Positions 11,731 to 23,989 of a stretch of 64,000 nt of DNA are shown one piece after another. The stretch comes from Monosporascus cannonballus. Taxonomy: Eukaryota > Ascomycota > Sordariomycetes > Xylariales. Made by a program: the position numbers and the translations under genes. The stretch lies in the NCBI GenBank assembly GCA_004154925.1, contig QJNS01000038.1, positions 186,001 through 250,000 on the forward strand, read 5' to 3'. Each line of letters starts with the position of its first letter. The stretch's first letter is position 1. Under the pieces are notes generated by a model that saw only the letters and a program-made list of their open reading frames with translations, was not told the DNA's origin and made no database searches.

Positions 11731-14700
11731 GTTATTTTATAATACGGGGAATTTTTTTTTAGCGCCAAGTAATTTTTTTTTGATTCCAAAATTAACTAAC
11801 GAGCCGTTTGTCTTATACGCATTATTTTAACTATTATTATAATTATTAAATTATTAGTAAATAATTATTTTATAATTATTTTAATGCTATAAAGTTATTG
11901 AATCTAATGGCGGTATAATAATAAATAAATATTTCGTAAATTTTTAAATAAATATAAGTATAAGCGATTTTTAAGAAAAATAAAATATATAAAATAATAT
12001 AAAGTAATTAAAAAAGTTTTCATAATTTATTTAGATATTTTAATTTAAAAATCTATATTTCTTTATTATAATAAAAATAATATATATAGTATTATTATTT
12101 TACGATTATTTTTTTCAAATTTAATTTATATAAATCAATTTTTCTATAATAAAAATTTATATATTATAGAATAAAAATAAATAATAAAAAATAACTTTAT
12201 ATCAAATATAATCCGTTTTTAAAAATTGCGAATATATTAATTATATTACTTATCGCCTTAACTTAATAATTACGATCTTGGTTTGCTATAATTATAACGA
12301 TAAATTTAAGTTATTTCGGGAAAACGGCCGGTTTTAAATAAATGCTAAAGTTTGACTTTCGAAATTTTGTTTGTTTATCTTTTAATAATACCCTTATTTT
12401 TGACATTAGTTAACTTTTTTTCTGCGAAATTAATTTTTAAATATAATGGCTTTATACTAAAATCCGTTTGCCCTAGTAATTTAATTAATATATAGAAATT
12501 CTCGGAAAATTTAATTTTTGTTTCCGTTATTTTCGATTTTATCACGATTTTTTAAATCGTTATCTAATATTTCGTAAAGTTTATCTGATAATAAATTATG
12601 CTGATCTAGTAATTTCTTTAAATTTTCGATAAACCGAATTTAAAATATTTTTCGTATTTTTTTCTTATATTTTTCGATTTGTTTTCGAATATGAACGGAG
12701 TCGTTATTATCGTACATAATATCGTTATTTAAATTAAATATTTTTGTTCAGATACAAAATACTATAATTAAAATTAATTTAAATTATTACGGTAATATTT
12801 ATTAATGATTAATATAATATTTTAAGTAAACAAAATTTCAAATATGCTTTATTAATACGGAAAAATATTAAATATATAGTAAATTACGTATAAAATAAGT
12901 AAAACCGGGAAATATATTATTAATCCGTTATCATCATATTAAAATAATTTCGTTCGGACGTATATTTAAATAATATAGTTAAGAAATAATTCTCAAAATA
13001 TTAATTAAATTATTTATATTCGTATAAAAATAATTATTAATGATATCTTTTTACAACTTATCGTTAATACGGTATATGAAACCTTTTTTTAAAAAAAATT
13101 AAATTTAATAAGAAAAGTTTAATAAGGTTTTTATAATTCGAAATAGAAATACGTATAATAAATTATATATTTTGTTTTTTATACTTTTTCTAATATTGTT
13201 ATATGTTTATTTAAAATATTTAACGGTTATTTTATAAAATATATTATTTAATACTTTAGTTAAAAATAGTTTTGTTAATTATTAAAGTAATTACAGGTTT
13301 TAATAGCCGTATTAATTAATAATATGCAAACTAAAACGAAAAAATAAATTAATAAATAATTATTAGTAAATAATTTATTAATAGATATATAAATTTTCAA
13401 AATTGTTAACTTAATATTTTTTACGATAATTATAATTATATTAATAATTAGTTAATAAATTTTAAAAATATTTATTTTTTATTTTTCATTTTTTCTGTAT
13501 TTTTTAGTTTTTTATCCGAGTAATATTTTTGATAAGTTTTAATAATATGCTTTTCGTATTTACGTAAATATTTAAGTATAATTTTGTACTTGTTTATTGT
13601 ATAACAAATATAGTTTTCTCGGAAAAACTCGAAATTATTCGTTAGTTAAATAAAATATTTGAAAATATTAATTAAACAATGAATAAATTTGATACTGTTA
13701 AAAATAATATATATTCCGTTTTTTTAAATAATAAATATTTACGTATACATCTTTAAATTATGTAATATATTTTTTATAATACGTATTAAGAAAAAAGCTA
13801 TCGAATTTTAACAGCTATAAACGTTATAAATTATTGAAAATACATTCTTATAATTTAAAATCTTTTTTATAATTATGTTTTGTTTAATTATTAAAAAGGG
13901 TTTTTTATCGGAACTAAAATAAATCTAAATAATAAATACGCATAATTATAAAAATTAAATAATTATTTCATAATTATTTTTTAAAAAAATACGTACTAGT
14001 ATAATTATATATTCTTTTTTCGGATTAATATAGTTTTCGTCTTAATTTGCCAAAGTTTTAAATTTTTTTAATTTATTTGTCTAAAAGGTTTTCAAATTTA
14101 TTTGGTAACTTTATACTATAAATTTTTAAAAAGTTATTAAACGCCTTTTATAAAGCATATAACATATATATATAATATCGAATTTCGTCTGCTTATTAGA
14201 ATTTATCGTTTAACTTTCGGTAAAATTATCTTTATATAATTATTTATCTAATATTAAAGTTATTATTCGTATTAAGAACGCGAAATTAATTGGTTATTTT
14301 TAGACTTTTTAAGTAATATAATAACTTATTGTTATTAAATTTATTCGATTTAATATTATAAAGTTAAATATTAATTAAAAAATACCGCTTTTTTTATTCT
14401 CGATTAATCTAATAAATAATAATTTTTTAAAACGCAAATACTAAATAAAACGTAATTCAACTATTATAATTAATTAATATATATTTTTATTACTAATGGT
14501 TTAAAATCTTTACCGTAAAATAACATCATAATTTAAAAATATTTATTTAAAAACCCTTTAATAAATAAATATTACGATACAAAATAATTAATTAAAATTA
14601 TTTAATTAAAATTAAGCAGTTTACATAATATTAGGTTCTAATTATTATACCTAAAAAACTGAAAATAAAAAAAGTGTAATAAAAACCTATTAATAAAAAA

Positions 14701-15044
14701 TTACATTATAATTATTTCAAAATTATTTTAAATTATATATATACCATAATTATATTAAACCTTAATATTAATAATTAAGTTCGTTTAATTTATTTTTTAC
14801 AGCATATATTACTTCGTCATTATTTCTTTATAGAACTTATTTTGGTTTTTTTTTTAGAAAAAATAAGATATATAAAGTAATACCTATATCGCCGACACTT
14901 AATCTTGGGCTGTCTAATTATCCGTTAATAAACTTATATAAAATCTTGCTAATATTCCGAATCACGGTTTATTTTATTAAATTTACCGATAATTTCGTTT
15001 AATGAGTTTTCGTTATTTTTATTACTAACATTCTTTTGAAACTA

Positions 15045-15290
15045 TAACTGTTGCTAAAACCAAACTGTGAGATAAGCGAGGATGCGACGCTAATCACAAG
15101 ACCAAAAGATCGGCGATTCCAAACTCCAATTGGAGTTTGGGCACCCAAATCCACCTTATAAGAACACATGCAACAAGCTTCCAGCTACGTTACACAAACC
15201 ACCTAATCCTCGTATTAACGATCTCGGTATTCGTAATATTCCCGGTTAACAATGGGAAAATCGGCCTTTCGTCGTATTTGGGATTAGGAT
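15045..15290. other. Un-mutated, balanced-composition patch with a 22-bp perfect palindrome
   Basis: Within A+T DNA, about 240 bp keep normal composition and many CpA dinucleotides. A perfect 22-bp palindrome centred on CAATTG occupies 15119-15140. TGTTGC at 15049 and GCAACA at 15170-15175 form short inverted ends that could mark a 127-bp solo LTR, but I find no flanking duplication. A tRNA-derived SINE is another possibility. It probably inserted after the surrounding DNA was mutated, or was too short to be a RIP target. Confidence 0.4.
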
Positions 15291-17376
15291 CGGCTTAAAT
15301 AGTATAGCATAATAAAGCGGTTTTTTTAACTAAATAAACTCGATAAATTAAATTATTTTTCGTTCGGTAATTATTAGCTAAATTATAAATAACTAGATTT
15401 TGAATTTGACTTTTAGATATCTTATTATTAATTCAAATTTATTTTAATCGGCTTCTAGTTTTAGTAATTTTCACCGTCGCCTTTTAACCGATAATTTTCG
15501 TTAAATATTTCGTTATTATTTTAGTTATCGATAACAAAATCTTTTAAATTATTATCTTAATTAAAGTTATTATTTTATAAAAAAGTATTTTATAATAATT
15601 TATTATTATCGAAATTATTATTTCCAAAGCCAAAATTTTCGAAAAGTTACGATATTATTTTAGTATTATAATAAATTCGATTAAAATTACAATAAAAATT
15701 CTTTTTGTAATAAACGGATAATTGGCGATATAAGGTCTTAAAATTACGCATTAACTTTTTCGAACGTCGCTTATTTCCTTTTTCCTTTTTATTAAACCTT
15801 TATAATAAAGCTATTTATTTCTTTTATTTTAATTCGAGCTTAATACCACCGAAATAATATAATTAAACAGTTATCCGTTTTAAGTAATACTTTAAATTCT
15901 TTACGAACTGACGATATCCAAAACGAACTTAACCAAAATTTCAATAATTTTATTTTTAATCTTTTCCCGTTACCTAAATTTACTAGACATATGTTTATTT
16001 GACGTATAATATCAGATAAACTAGTACCATTAATTGGCTTTGCTTTGAAATCCGCCAAAAAACGCTAAGTAAGCCGATAAAGCTTTAGTCAAAAGTATTT
16101 ACGCGTAAGATTCGGCGTTATAAACGAAAGCCTTGTAATAAATATATAGCCCGGATTATTTTATGCTTATTTTATTATAAATATTTTCTAATAAATATAT
16201 TCTGCGAAATTCGAAAATACTAAAAAAATACTTATTTAATTTTCGAAAAAATCTTATTTTAACGTATTATTTGTAAAATATTTATAAATACATTATTTTA
16301 ATTTATACGGATAAAGGCGTTTGTTTTGGAAATATTATAAAAAACTGCAGAAAAGTTTCTGATTTTTTTATTTTAAAATAATAATTTTTGCGTTATTTAT
16401 AATAAACAAATAACGCTTTAAGTAAAGAATATTCACATTATTCGGAAAATTTGTTTTTATTAGAATATATTATTTTAAAGCCGGTTATTTAGACTTTAAA
16501 GAAATTAAAAAAATAATATGTATTTTATAAATTATTTTAATTAACCCTTTTTTATTTGTTTTAAATATTTATTTAAAAAAGGACTAAAAAATAATTAATA
16601 TTATTTAGTTAGATAAATTTCACTTTAAATTTTATAAGTACAAAATTCCTTATCGATAAGCTTTTACATTCCGTATATTTTATATAAATTTCTATTTAAT
16701 TAAAATTTTGCACCTATTAAAAATCTTTATTTTATTACTTTTATTTTATTACTTAATTCCTTTTATTTTCAACTTAATTAAATTCTACTATCTTATCCTA
16801 TTATAATGCGTTATTTTTAATTACCGTTATTTAATTTTTAAAATAATTCTCAAATAATTGCATTTAGGATTTTTAATTTTTAATTCCGCGATACTTTTTT
16901 TATTTAAACGTCAGAAATCCGACAAATTATTATTTTAAAATCCGTATACTAAAAAAGTTCGAATGTAAAAAACTAATATTTCGACAAAATAAAATAATAT
17001 CAAAACAATTCGTTATAATCTAAGGCAATATATTAAATGCAAATTAAAGAATTAAATATAATTAAATTTATATGAAATTCTCTAAAAATAAACGGAATAA
17101 AATATAATTTTTAAATAAGAAATTAATACTTATTAATAAATATTATTTTATAAATATTTTAATATTTTATTAATTATTATTAACCTGGTAAAATTATAAT
17201 ACATTAATTAAATTATAACAAAATAAACCGAAAATTAAAATATATTTATAATATTAAATAATAATAATAAAATATATCCCAATATTAATAATAAAATGGC
17301 CGAAATATTTTATTATACTTATAATACCGTTAACAATATTCGTTATAAATTTATTACTAATTACCTTATAAGGCGC

Positions 17377-17531
17377 TGCATACGTAGTAACTAAGGATAT
17401 GGGCCATAATAAATTTATTAAGAAATCTAAGGAACAGCTAAAAAGATATATGGGAGCAGCTAACTATATATATAAAAGCCACAGGATTAACGCGATGCTA
17501 ATCCTTTTATTAAGGCCTTTGGCCCGTAACA
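17377..17531 (-). repeat. 155-bp LTR (3' LTR in minus orientation)
   Basis: This is one of two direct copies of a 155-bp sequence; the other is at 18722-18876. On the minus strand it begins TGTTACGGGCC and ends TACGTATGCA, giving the TG...CA ends of an LTR. The purine-rich stretch AAAGACGGGGG lies immediately upstream on the minus strand, as expected for a polypurine tract before a 3' LTR. Differences between the copies are mostly C/T and G/A transitions. Confidence 0.65.
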
Positions 17532-17699
17532 TAACCCCCGTCTTTAAATTTAATCCTCGCTTTTTCCCGTTACGTAGCAAACGTTTATTCGTAACACCCT
17601 TTTAAGGACCTTATTCCAAGGCGGCGATATTCGCAAATCCTAATCCGAAAAGTTCTCCGACGGTTATAGGGAAACCATGCCGCGTACTTTACGCCCGTA

Positions 17700-18620
17700 C
17701 GTTTTTAACGTATTACGCGTTACCAATTTTATATTTTCGCATTATTTTTCTTAAAGCTTTTTTTTGTTAATTCCTTTAATATTTCGTAAACGTTAAATTT
17801 ATTTAAGTTTTCCCAGGTTTTATCGAATATTTTCGCAATTATTTTTTGTTCTTTAAATAATAATAAAACTTTTAAGGCCTTATTAACGTTAATATGTCGG
17901 ACGGTAATTTCTTTCCCTTTAAGATAATTTTTCCGAAAATATCCCGGTTTATTATATTTTAAATAACGCCATTTCGTTCGTTAATAACGTTTATATTAAT
18001 AATTAATAATTAATATACCGATTTTTATACTTTTTATAGTATTGCCCTTTATTGAATAATTATTACGTACAAACGCGCCGAGATGAAAACCGTTAAAAAC
18101 GATATTTCCGAACGGCAAAAGAATTATGCGAACTTTTTTTAAGTATTAGGTTATCTTTCGTAATCCAGTTATGTTTTCGTTTCGGCGTTAAGGCCCGAAA
18201 TTAATAGAAAAATTTTGGCTTTATCCGGTTATTCGTTTTTTCCGGCCTGGTAAAAAGTATTTTCGAATATAAGAACGTATTTGGATATTACTTAAACGTT
18301 ACGTTAGTATAAATTGGTTAAACGTTAATTAATTTTCTATTCCTTATTAGGTTTTTTAAGATAATGACAATATAATTTAAAAAGGTTTGGAAATTCGGCT
18401 TTTTTAAGGTTTTTTATATATATAGCAAAAACGTCGATTTTTGAAATTAACGGCTAAGGGTTTCCCAGATATAAAAAAATTGCGTATAATCTTTGCCGAT
18501 TGCTTTTCTGTTAATAAATAACTTTTTATTTATTTCGAACCTCCAGGCGTTCTGGTCCTTACGGCCTTGTAATTTGCGAACGGCTTATAAAATTTAACGG
18601 CGCGGTTTTTCGGTATTCAT
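17700..18620 (-). pseudogene. RIP-degraded Copia-type Gag with CCHC zinc-knuckle relic
   Basis: The minus-strand frame starts at 18620 with MNTEKPRR. It has a Gag-like L-x-G...W...I...L pattern (motifs KLQGRKDQNAW and EINKKLF). Every interruption seen in the first 60 codons is TAA, as expected from CAA-to-TAA mutation. At 17965-17924, in another local frame, the spacing Y-x2-Y-x4-Y-x4-Y around KPG matches the CCHC zinc knuckle C-x2-C-x4-H-x4-C. All four ligands read Tyr, which is what C-to-T (or G-to-A) changes give for Cys and His codons. Open coding continues to roughly 17,750. The combination identifies a retrotransposon Gag; assignment to Copia rather than Gypsy is less certain. Confidence 0.6.
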
Positions 18621-18721
18621 GGCGAATAAGTTACGTACGAATAACGGGTACGTAACGCTGGCGTATTTCTTACGGCAACGGGCCGTTCGCGAAAAAGGAG
18701 ATTTCTTAATATGTAAAAGGC

Positions 18722-18876
18722 TGTATACGTAATAGCTAAGGATATAGGCCATAACAGATTTATTAAGAAATCTAGGAAATAGCTAAAAAGATGCATAAAA
18801 GCAGTTAGCTATATATACAGAAGCCACGGGATTAGCGCTATGCTAATCCCTTCACTAGGGCCCTTGGCCCGTGACA
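18722..18876 (-). repeat. 155-bp LTR (5' LTR in minus orientation)
   Basis: This is the second copy of the 155-bp repeat. On the minus strand it begins TGTCACGGGCC and ends TACGTATACA. It keeps more C and G than the copy at 17377, so the two LTRs have mutated unequally. A TATATATAG run inside is a plausible promoter element. Confidence 0.65.
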
Positions 18877-20464
18877 TACCTAAAGGATTTAATATTTTAA
18901 TTACCGGAAAAGTTTATTATACCTTAGATTAAAAAAGTTCGTATAACGATCCGATAGGTAATTTTTTGCTTTAATTATTTTTTAATTATTTTACTAATAT
19001 TTTTAACGCTGATTACCAGCTGAAAGTATAAATACTTTATTAAATATTCGTACAAAAAATAATAACGAATTTTTATATACGCGTTACGTTAAAATTACCG
19101 AATTTATTATTAACAAAATTACGAACTTTCTAATATAAACTTATTATATATTTTAACCATTTTCGATAAATTAGGCCCTTATAAATTGAAACGATTTTAG
19201 CGTTAATATTAAGGTTAAAATATTAAAGAAATTATCGTTATATTTTATTCTATTAATTTCGATTTTTATTTAATTATGTTATTTTTTAATCTTTTCATAT
19301 AATTTTAAGTTATTTAACGTTTAACATTTAAAATAATATAATATTATAAATAATTTATATTTTAAGTTATATTAATATAAAAATAACTTTCGAAAATTTT
19401 TAAAAAATTATAAATATTTGCTTATAAAAATATTTCGTCCTTAGATATAATGTTTAACAATTATTTAAAATACTTTTTACTTACAAAAAAAGCTTTTAAT
19501 TATATTATTTGGCCCGTTTTAGATTTTACAATATTTTTACCTAAAAAAAATATTTAGCATTATAAAAAAAAATTTATGAAAAGTTATTACGGTTTTCGAT
19601 TTAAACAAATTCGAAACTAGAAAAAAAGATTTACTCGTTTAGCTGCATTAAAGCTTAACGTTATAAATAAATATATTAAATAATTGTTTTAAAATAATTT
19701 TAAACCAATTTAATTATATTGTAAAACGTATATAAATAGATATCCGATTTATCTAAAACGATAAAGTATTTTATTACCAAAGGTTACCGGCTTTTTAACC
19801 TAGCGTAATAAGGTTAAGGGAGATTATTTTATACGTTATTTCGATACGAAATCTTACGGTCTTATTTTTAAGGTTTGTTCCTAGCATTCGAACCCCTTTT
19901 TTATTATAGGTATATATTACTGAAAATTATGGGATAAGGTTTTAATTATATTAATAAGCTTAAGTAAAAATAAATTTAAATATATAGAAATAAAAAGAAT
20001 AAACCGGATTTCAAAATTAATATATTAATTAAAAGCGCAAAAAGCGCTTTGAAAAATTTATTAAATAAAATTTTTAAAAAAGGTTTGGCGTTATTAGTTA
20101 TCTTTCTATTAAAGTTATTTCTGTTATATTTGATAACGCAAGCCCTAAGTTTTATAAAAATAAAAACTTTTCCCAAAAAAAGCTAGGAATAATCTTAATT
20201 AAAGGCGGTTATGGCATTAACTTGCTAACTGCTATATATATAATTTTCCCTTTCTTTTTTTCGTTAAATTAAGTTTACAAAAATAATTAATTTTAATAAA
20301 TTTAATTTATTATATATAATAATTGTTTTAAATTATTTCAAATTGTTTTTCGAAATAAATTAAATTTACGGTATTATTTATTTCGCTTAATAATAATATG
20401 CATTATTTTTATAACATAATAATTATTTCAGATTATTTCCTTACTTTTTCTTTAGTACGTCTAG

Positions 20465-20650
20465 AATTTACGTATTTTGCTAATAGGTAGTCGTGGGTAT
20501 CTAATGGGTCCTTGGCATTACTCATTGGGTATCCGCAAGTAATTCTGACTTGCGTCAAGGACCCATGGGTCACCCATGGGTCTTTGGCATTACCCGCGAG
20601 TACCCGTGGGCCGTGGGTAATTTTCGGTGGGTAGTTCCTCCCTCACCCTA
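20465..20650 (-). repeat. Right terminal/subterminal repeat of composite element
   Basis: This is the inverted counterpart of the left end. It begins (minus strand) TAGGGTGAGGGAGGA and carries the same GACCCATGGGT, CGGGTACTCGCGGGTA and GCCAAGGACCCATTAGATACC motifs in a partly rearranged order. It retains CpA dinucleotides, so like the left end it was spared by RIP. Confidence 0.7.
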
Positions 20651-20658
20651 GTTGTTAG
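20651..20658. repeat. Right target-site duplication
   Basis: GTTGTTAG follows the terminal TCCCTCACCCTA directly. It matches the left copy GTTGTTGG (10737-10744) at 7 of 8 bases. Confidence 0.7.
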
Positions 20659-22396
20659 TGCCATTCTACCATCGCGCCCGCGGACAAACAAAGTAATGCG
20701 AAAGGATCATGGGTGCATCGGAGCATACACCAAAAATGTCCCATAGCCTGCCGATCACCAGTCCTAGGTATTTGACCGCTGTTTGAAAAGGGCCGGAGGG
20801 GGCCGCTTGGGGGTGGACACAAGGTGAGCGGGAGTTCACTTGGTTATGTGATAACCTGGACAGAGAGACACTGCGCCGATTATATAAGCAAACTTGAAGA
20901 AACGAACTCTCGAAGACTGTTTTATCAAACATCTTGATTACATGGGCGATTACGTCGCAGTTAGATAACAGCCTGGGGGCTTTTAGATATCAGAACCATT
21001 CATGATGCCAAGCGCATTGATAAGGGGGCTTAGAGATGGAACAACACTTTCAGTCCGCCTCCCTGCACCTCTCCCTGATCCTTCACCTCTTGCAACTATC
21101 ATCTGCATTCGCTAATCCTTATATGCCACATTAGACCTGTTTGAATCCAGACTCTGATATACGTATCTGCAGAGTGCCAAATTGTATGCGAGGCTCAAGC
21201 AGGCCTGGCATGATAATTTGGTACATTCTTGGGAGCAACGTTGCCCTACGGAGAGGGAGGATTCATTCACATGTCCAACGCATGTCTTCGCGGGTTCCCA
21301 TGGATGAGTCCTAGACTAATGGTTCAAGGTGTATAGAAGCTTATTTATAAGTCTACAAAGATACCTACGGATAATTATGCGCTATCTATGTGTGCCCACC
21401 CCTTCGCCCTACGCCCAGCCAACCCGCGGCTTTTTATATACCCTATTAGGAACCCGACTACGGTCCCGCGCAGTCAATCTCACGTCATGGTGAAAGTACG
21501 GTTTGCGGAATATGCATGCTCAGCAGGCTTGGCTGTGAGTGGGCTGCAAGCTAATGCTAAGCTAAGTCAACATCGGATGAGGCAGGTGCTCTGACATACA
21601 TGGATGCGGCTCTCGATGAGCAATTTCTCAAGCCATGTCTATCCTTATAGAATTTTAAAAGCATCCAGAATGTCAACGTGAATCTTCTGGCTAGATCCCT
21701 TGACTTATCCGCTGAATTGGGTGATATGGAGTATCGAACCACACATAGATGACGATTCCCAAATGGCGAGGAGCGAGAAGATAGGCATTGGTTAAGTATT
21801 CTACGAAGAAGCGGGAGCTTACTAGAATCTGAACCCAGGAAAATACGCTCCTGTATTACTAAGGATGGCTGAGAGTGACACAGAAGTCAGAATAATGACC
21901 CGGGGAGCCGTGGCAGAACAACAGACTGGATGTAAGACCTCGATCGACGGCATTTGATGATAGAGTAATGTCTATTAAGTTGAAGGCAGTAACCGGGCCT
22001 TGGGGTATTATTAGCAAATCATCCGAACTTATCATTAATCAGCACGACTTCGAAAGCTTGTTGGCCATGCTACCTCTTAACGGAGAGGGCAATGATTTGT
22101 ATTAGTTGTCGGCACTCTGACTGGCAGGCAGACTAAATCACCACTATGGCTTACGCAAGATTCGGAACCAATATGATCCATGAAAATAAGCACCAGGACA
22201 GGTGCTTAGCCTAAAAACAGTCGCTGTGTAACCCTCGCTTGAGTAACCAAGTCCTACACAGCTTTTGATTTCTTCTAGCTAAGTATACAGTGCCTTGATA
22301 TTTTTGTAAGGTCTAAGTATGAAGATACATATTTCCAACCTTTAACCAACCGCAATCCCTCAGGTTCAATGATATACTGCGTTGGCTAACCTTACC
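20659..22396. other. No gene seen
   Basis: Normal-composition DNA returns immediately outside the transposon end. ORFs are short and carry no recognisable motif. The missing C-terminal part of the L-amino acid oxidase should have been here, but I cannot find it. Confidence 0.45.
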
Positions 22397-23931
22397 TTAA
22401 TTTCCCAAGTAACCCTTACAATCCACGGTCACGTTGTCGACCAGGGGGTGGAACGAGAGGTAGTCGGCTCAATCCTATTCGATGGGTCAGTGATATAACG
22501 GCAACAGATACGCGTCAGGTACGTACCACCATCGATGGTTTTCCAGGTTGCCGCTGAAAAGCATACAGTGTCGTAAAGCTATCAGGGGCATTAGATGAGC
22601 TCCATGTTAGAGAGCTTTCGGCTTACGTCAATCCAGAAAGATGGATCGGCTCCACTGAACGCATCGGCGTCCTCCATAGTCGCGTTAAGGTAGTTCACCA
22701 TGTAAGCAAATTCAGACCATGTATCACCACCCATTCCACCCAAGCCTTCGACTACGGATGGCCAGCAACCGACACAAGGACTAAAGGAGGAGTGTATGAT
22801 TACCTAGCCAGTCTCGGTGGGCATTGTATATGTTGGTGGCAATCTCCCCCAGAAACGTCTCATTTGAAAGGAAAGCGTCGAGCTTCTCCGATAATGCCTC
22901 CATTGATGGAGTCATCGGGCTTGAGGAACTAGAAGATCGGTTCTGTGAGCTTTGGCTGACGGTTGGCGGAAGTCCTGTATCTAGCTTGAAGCCATTGCGG
23001 TAGTACAACCCGTTAAGGTTGCTTTGGATCCAGGGGATGAATTCGACGCTGAAATTGCGGACGTGGTGGTTCAGACGGTCCATCTCATCACCTAGCTGTA
23101 ACACCTGTGTGATTCCATTAGTAAGTCTCATCTGGCTCGAGGCTCCTTAAGGTGGTTGTGGTTGCCAGCACCAAAAACATCCTTTTTGGCATTGCTTGGC
23201 TTCAATACTCACTAACTGATGGTCCGTGATGTTATAGGTCCGATTGAGGTACTCCACGGTTTCTGGGAACCGCATCGGGCCCATTTCTTGATATGAGTAT
23301 TCAAAGGGGCCACCAGAAAGATACTCCGTATGTGTTCTTCCTCCGAGACGCTGACTAGCCTCGATGATGCTCACGTTCTTCATGCCTGCCTGATGGACTA
23401 GATACGTCATCAGTCCAGCCATACCGGCACCGACAATGGCGACCTCCTTGGACTTCGCGGCTTCGACATTGATGGCAGATACGTTCTTGCTCTCAAGGAG
23501 TTCGACACCGTTGAACCAGGGACCCCAGGTTTCGATGCCGGTTTCATTCCTCATCTGGATGCTGTACGGCCCATGTTTCTTAAGACCCCTTCTCCGGATG
23601 GGCTGGGGCTCACTGCGGCCGACTAAGAACTCTTGAGAATCCCACGCCGAGATGCAGCCATGTGACCTGCGTTCTCGGGAAGGGTCCATACTAGCCGCAA
23701 GTCCTTGGTGTCTGTGCTCTGACCGATGACATGATGAGCTTCATGACGACGGAGGTCATCGCATGACCCGTAGGTGTATGTCACATCGTCCTGGAAGCGG
23801 GAGTCGAAGGACACATGGATTTTCACCAGCCGTGAGTTGATTTCTGATCGGGTCTCGTGTCCGACTGGCAGTGTCGGCCCTAGGACCGGAACAGCCTGGT
23901 TTGCTAAGAGGGCTAGCACGAGCCTAGACAT
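22397..23931 (-). pseudogene. L-amino acid oxidase (flavin amine oxidase), frameshifted and 3'-truncated
   Basis: Secreted fungal L-amino acid oxidases use FAD to deaminate amino acids, giving keto acids, ammonia and peroxide. The start at 23931 gives a short hydrophobic leader (MSRLVLALLANQAVPVLG). A one-base shift near 23,658-23,662 separates RLVWTLPENA from SHGCISAWDSQEFLVGRSEP. The dinucleotide-binding motif VAIVGAGMAGL and the GGRTHTE motif follow. Four introns are readable with canonical sites: 23105-23212, 22752-22803, 22579-22626 and 22475-22526. They join exons reading DHQL/VLQLGDEMDRLN, HRDWL/VEGLGGMGG, FWID/LYDTVCFSAATW and KTIDGG/LSRLPLSFHPLVDN. Similarity stops near 22,425, after about 400 of the ~700 residues usual for the family, so the second half of the FAD domain is lost. 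Introns are intact while coding is broken, so decay is recent. Confidence 0.75.
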
Positions 23932-23989
23932 TGTACCCCGAGGATGTGAAAGAACAGGCACACTTTCTAGAGCTGAATAGCAACACAAG

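Larger units (their letters stand above)
17377..18876 (-). mobile_element. Gag-only LTR retrotransposon, 1,500 bp, RIP-mutated
   Basis: Two 155-bp direct repeats with TG...CA ends enclose a 1,190-bp interior. Read on the minus strand, the interior starts a gag-like frame about 100 bp after the 5' LTR and ends in a purine-rich tract at the 3' LTR. There is no room for reverse transcriptase or integrase, and no such motif is visible. The element must therefore have been non-autonomous, or shortened by internal deletion; plant TR-GAG elements have this layout. I could not find a convincing target duplication: the 5 bp on the two sides are GGCGC and TACCT. It lies nested in the larger TIR-bounded unit. 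Confidence 0.6.
10745..20650. mobile_element. TIR-bounded hAT-like composite transposon, ~9.9 kb, A+T-rich and RIP-mutated inside
   Basis: The unit starts TAGGGTGAGGGA at 10745 and ends with its exact complement at 20650. It is flanked by an 8-bp duplication (7/8 match). YAGGG-type ends and 8-bp duplications are hAT traits. Between the ends, from about 10,920 to 20,460, the DNA is overwhelmingly A/T. Surviving C residues lie mostly in CpG, CpC or CpT, and CpA/TpG is scarce, which is the usual RIP outcome. No transposase ORF survives: the longest ORFs are under 90 codons and show no hAT BED or dimerisation signature. At 9.9 kb it is long for hAT, so other elements, including the LTR element at 17377-18876, have probably nested inside. 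Alternatively, two related small elements flank unrelated RIP-mutated DNA, but the shared duplication argues against that. Confidence 0.65.

Noticed and set aside
15840..16058. 72-codon ORF in the A+T island as a live gene
   Set aside because: Isolated in RIP-mutated DNA with stops on both sides; at most a remnant of a retroelement Gag, which I could not confirm.
17377..18876. Interpreting the two 155-bp repeats as independent solo LTRs or SINEs
   Set aside because: The correctly placed gag start after one repeat and purine tract before the other, both in the same orientation, fit one LTR element better; the lack of a target duplication keeps some doubt.
10745..20650. Starship-type giant transposon
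   Set aside because: No tyrosine recombinase (DUF3435) gene or cargo is visible, and 8-bp duplications with YAGGG ends point to hAT instead.
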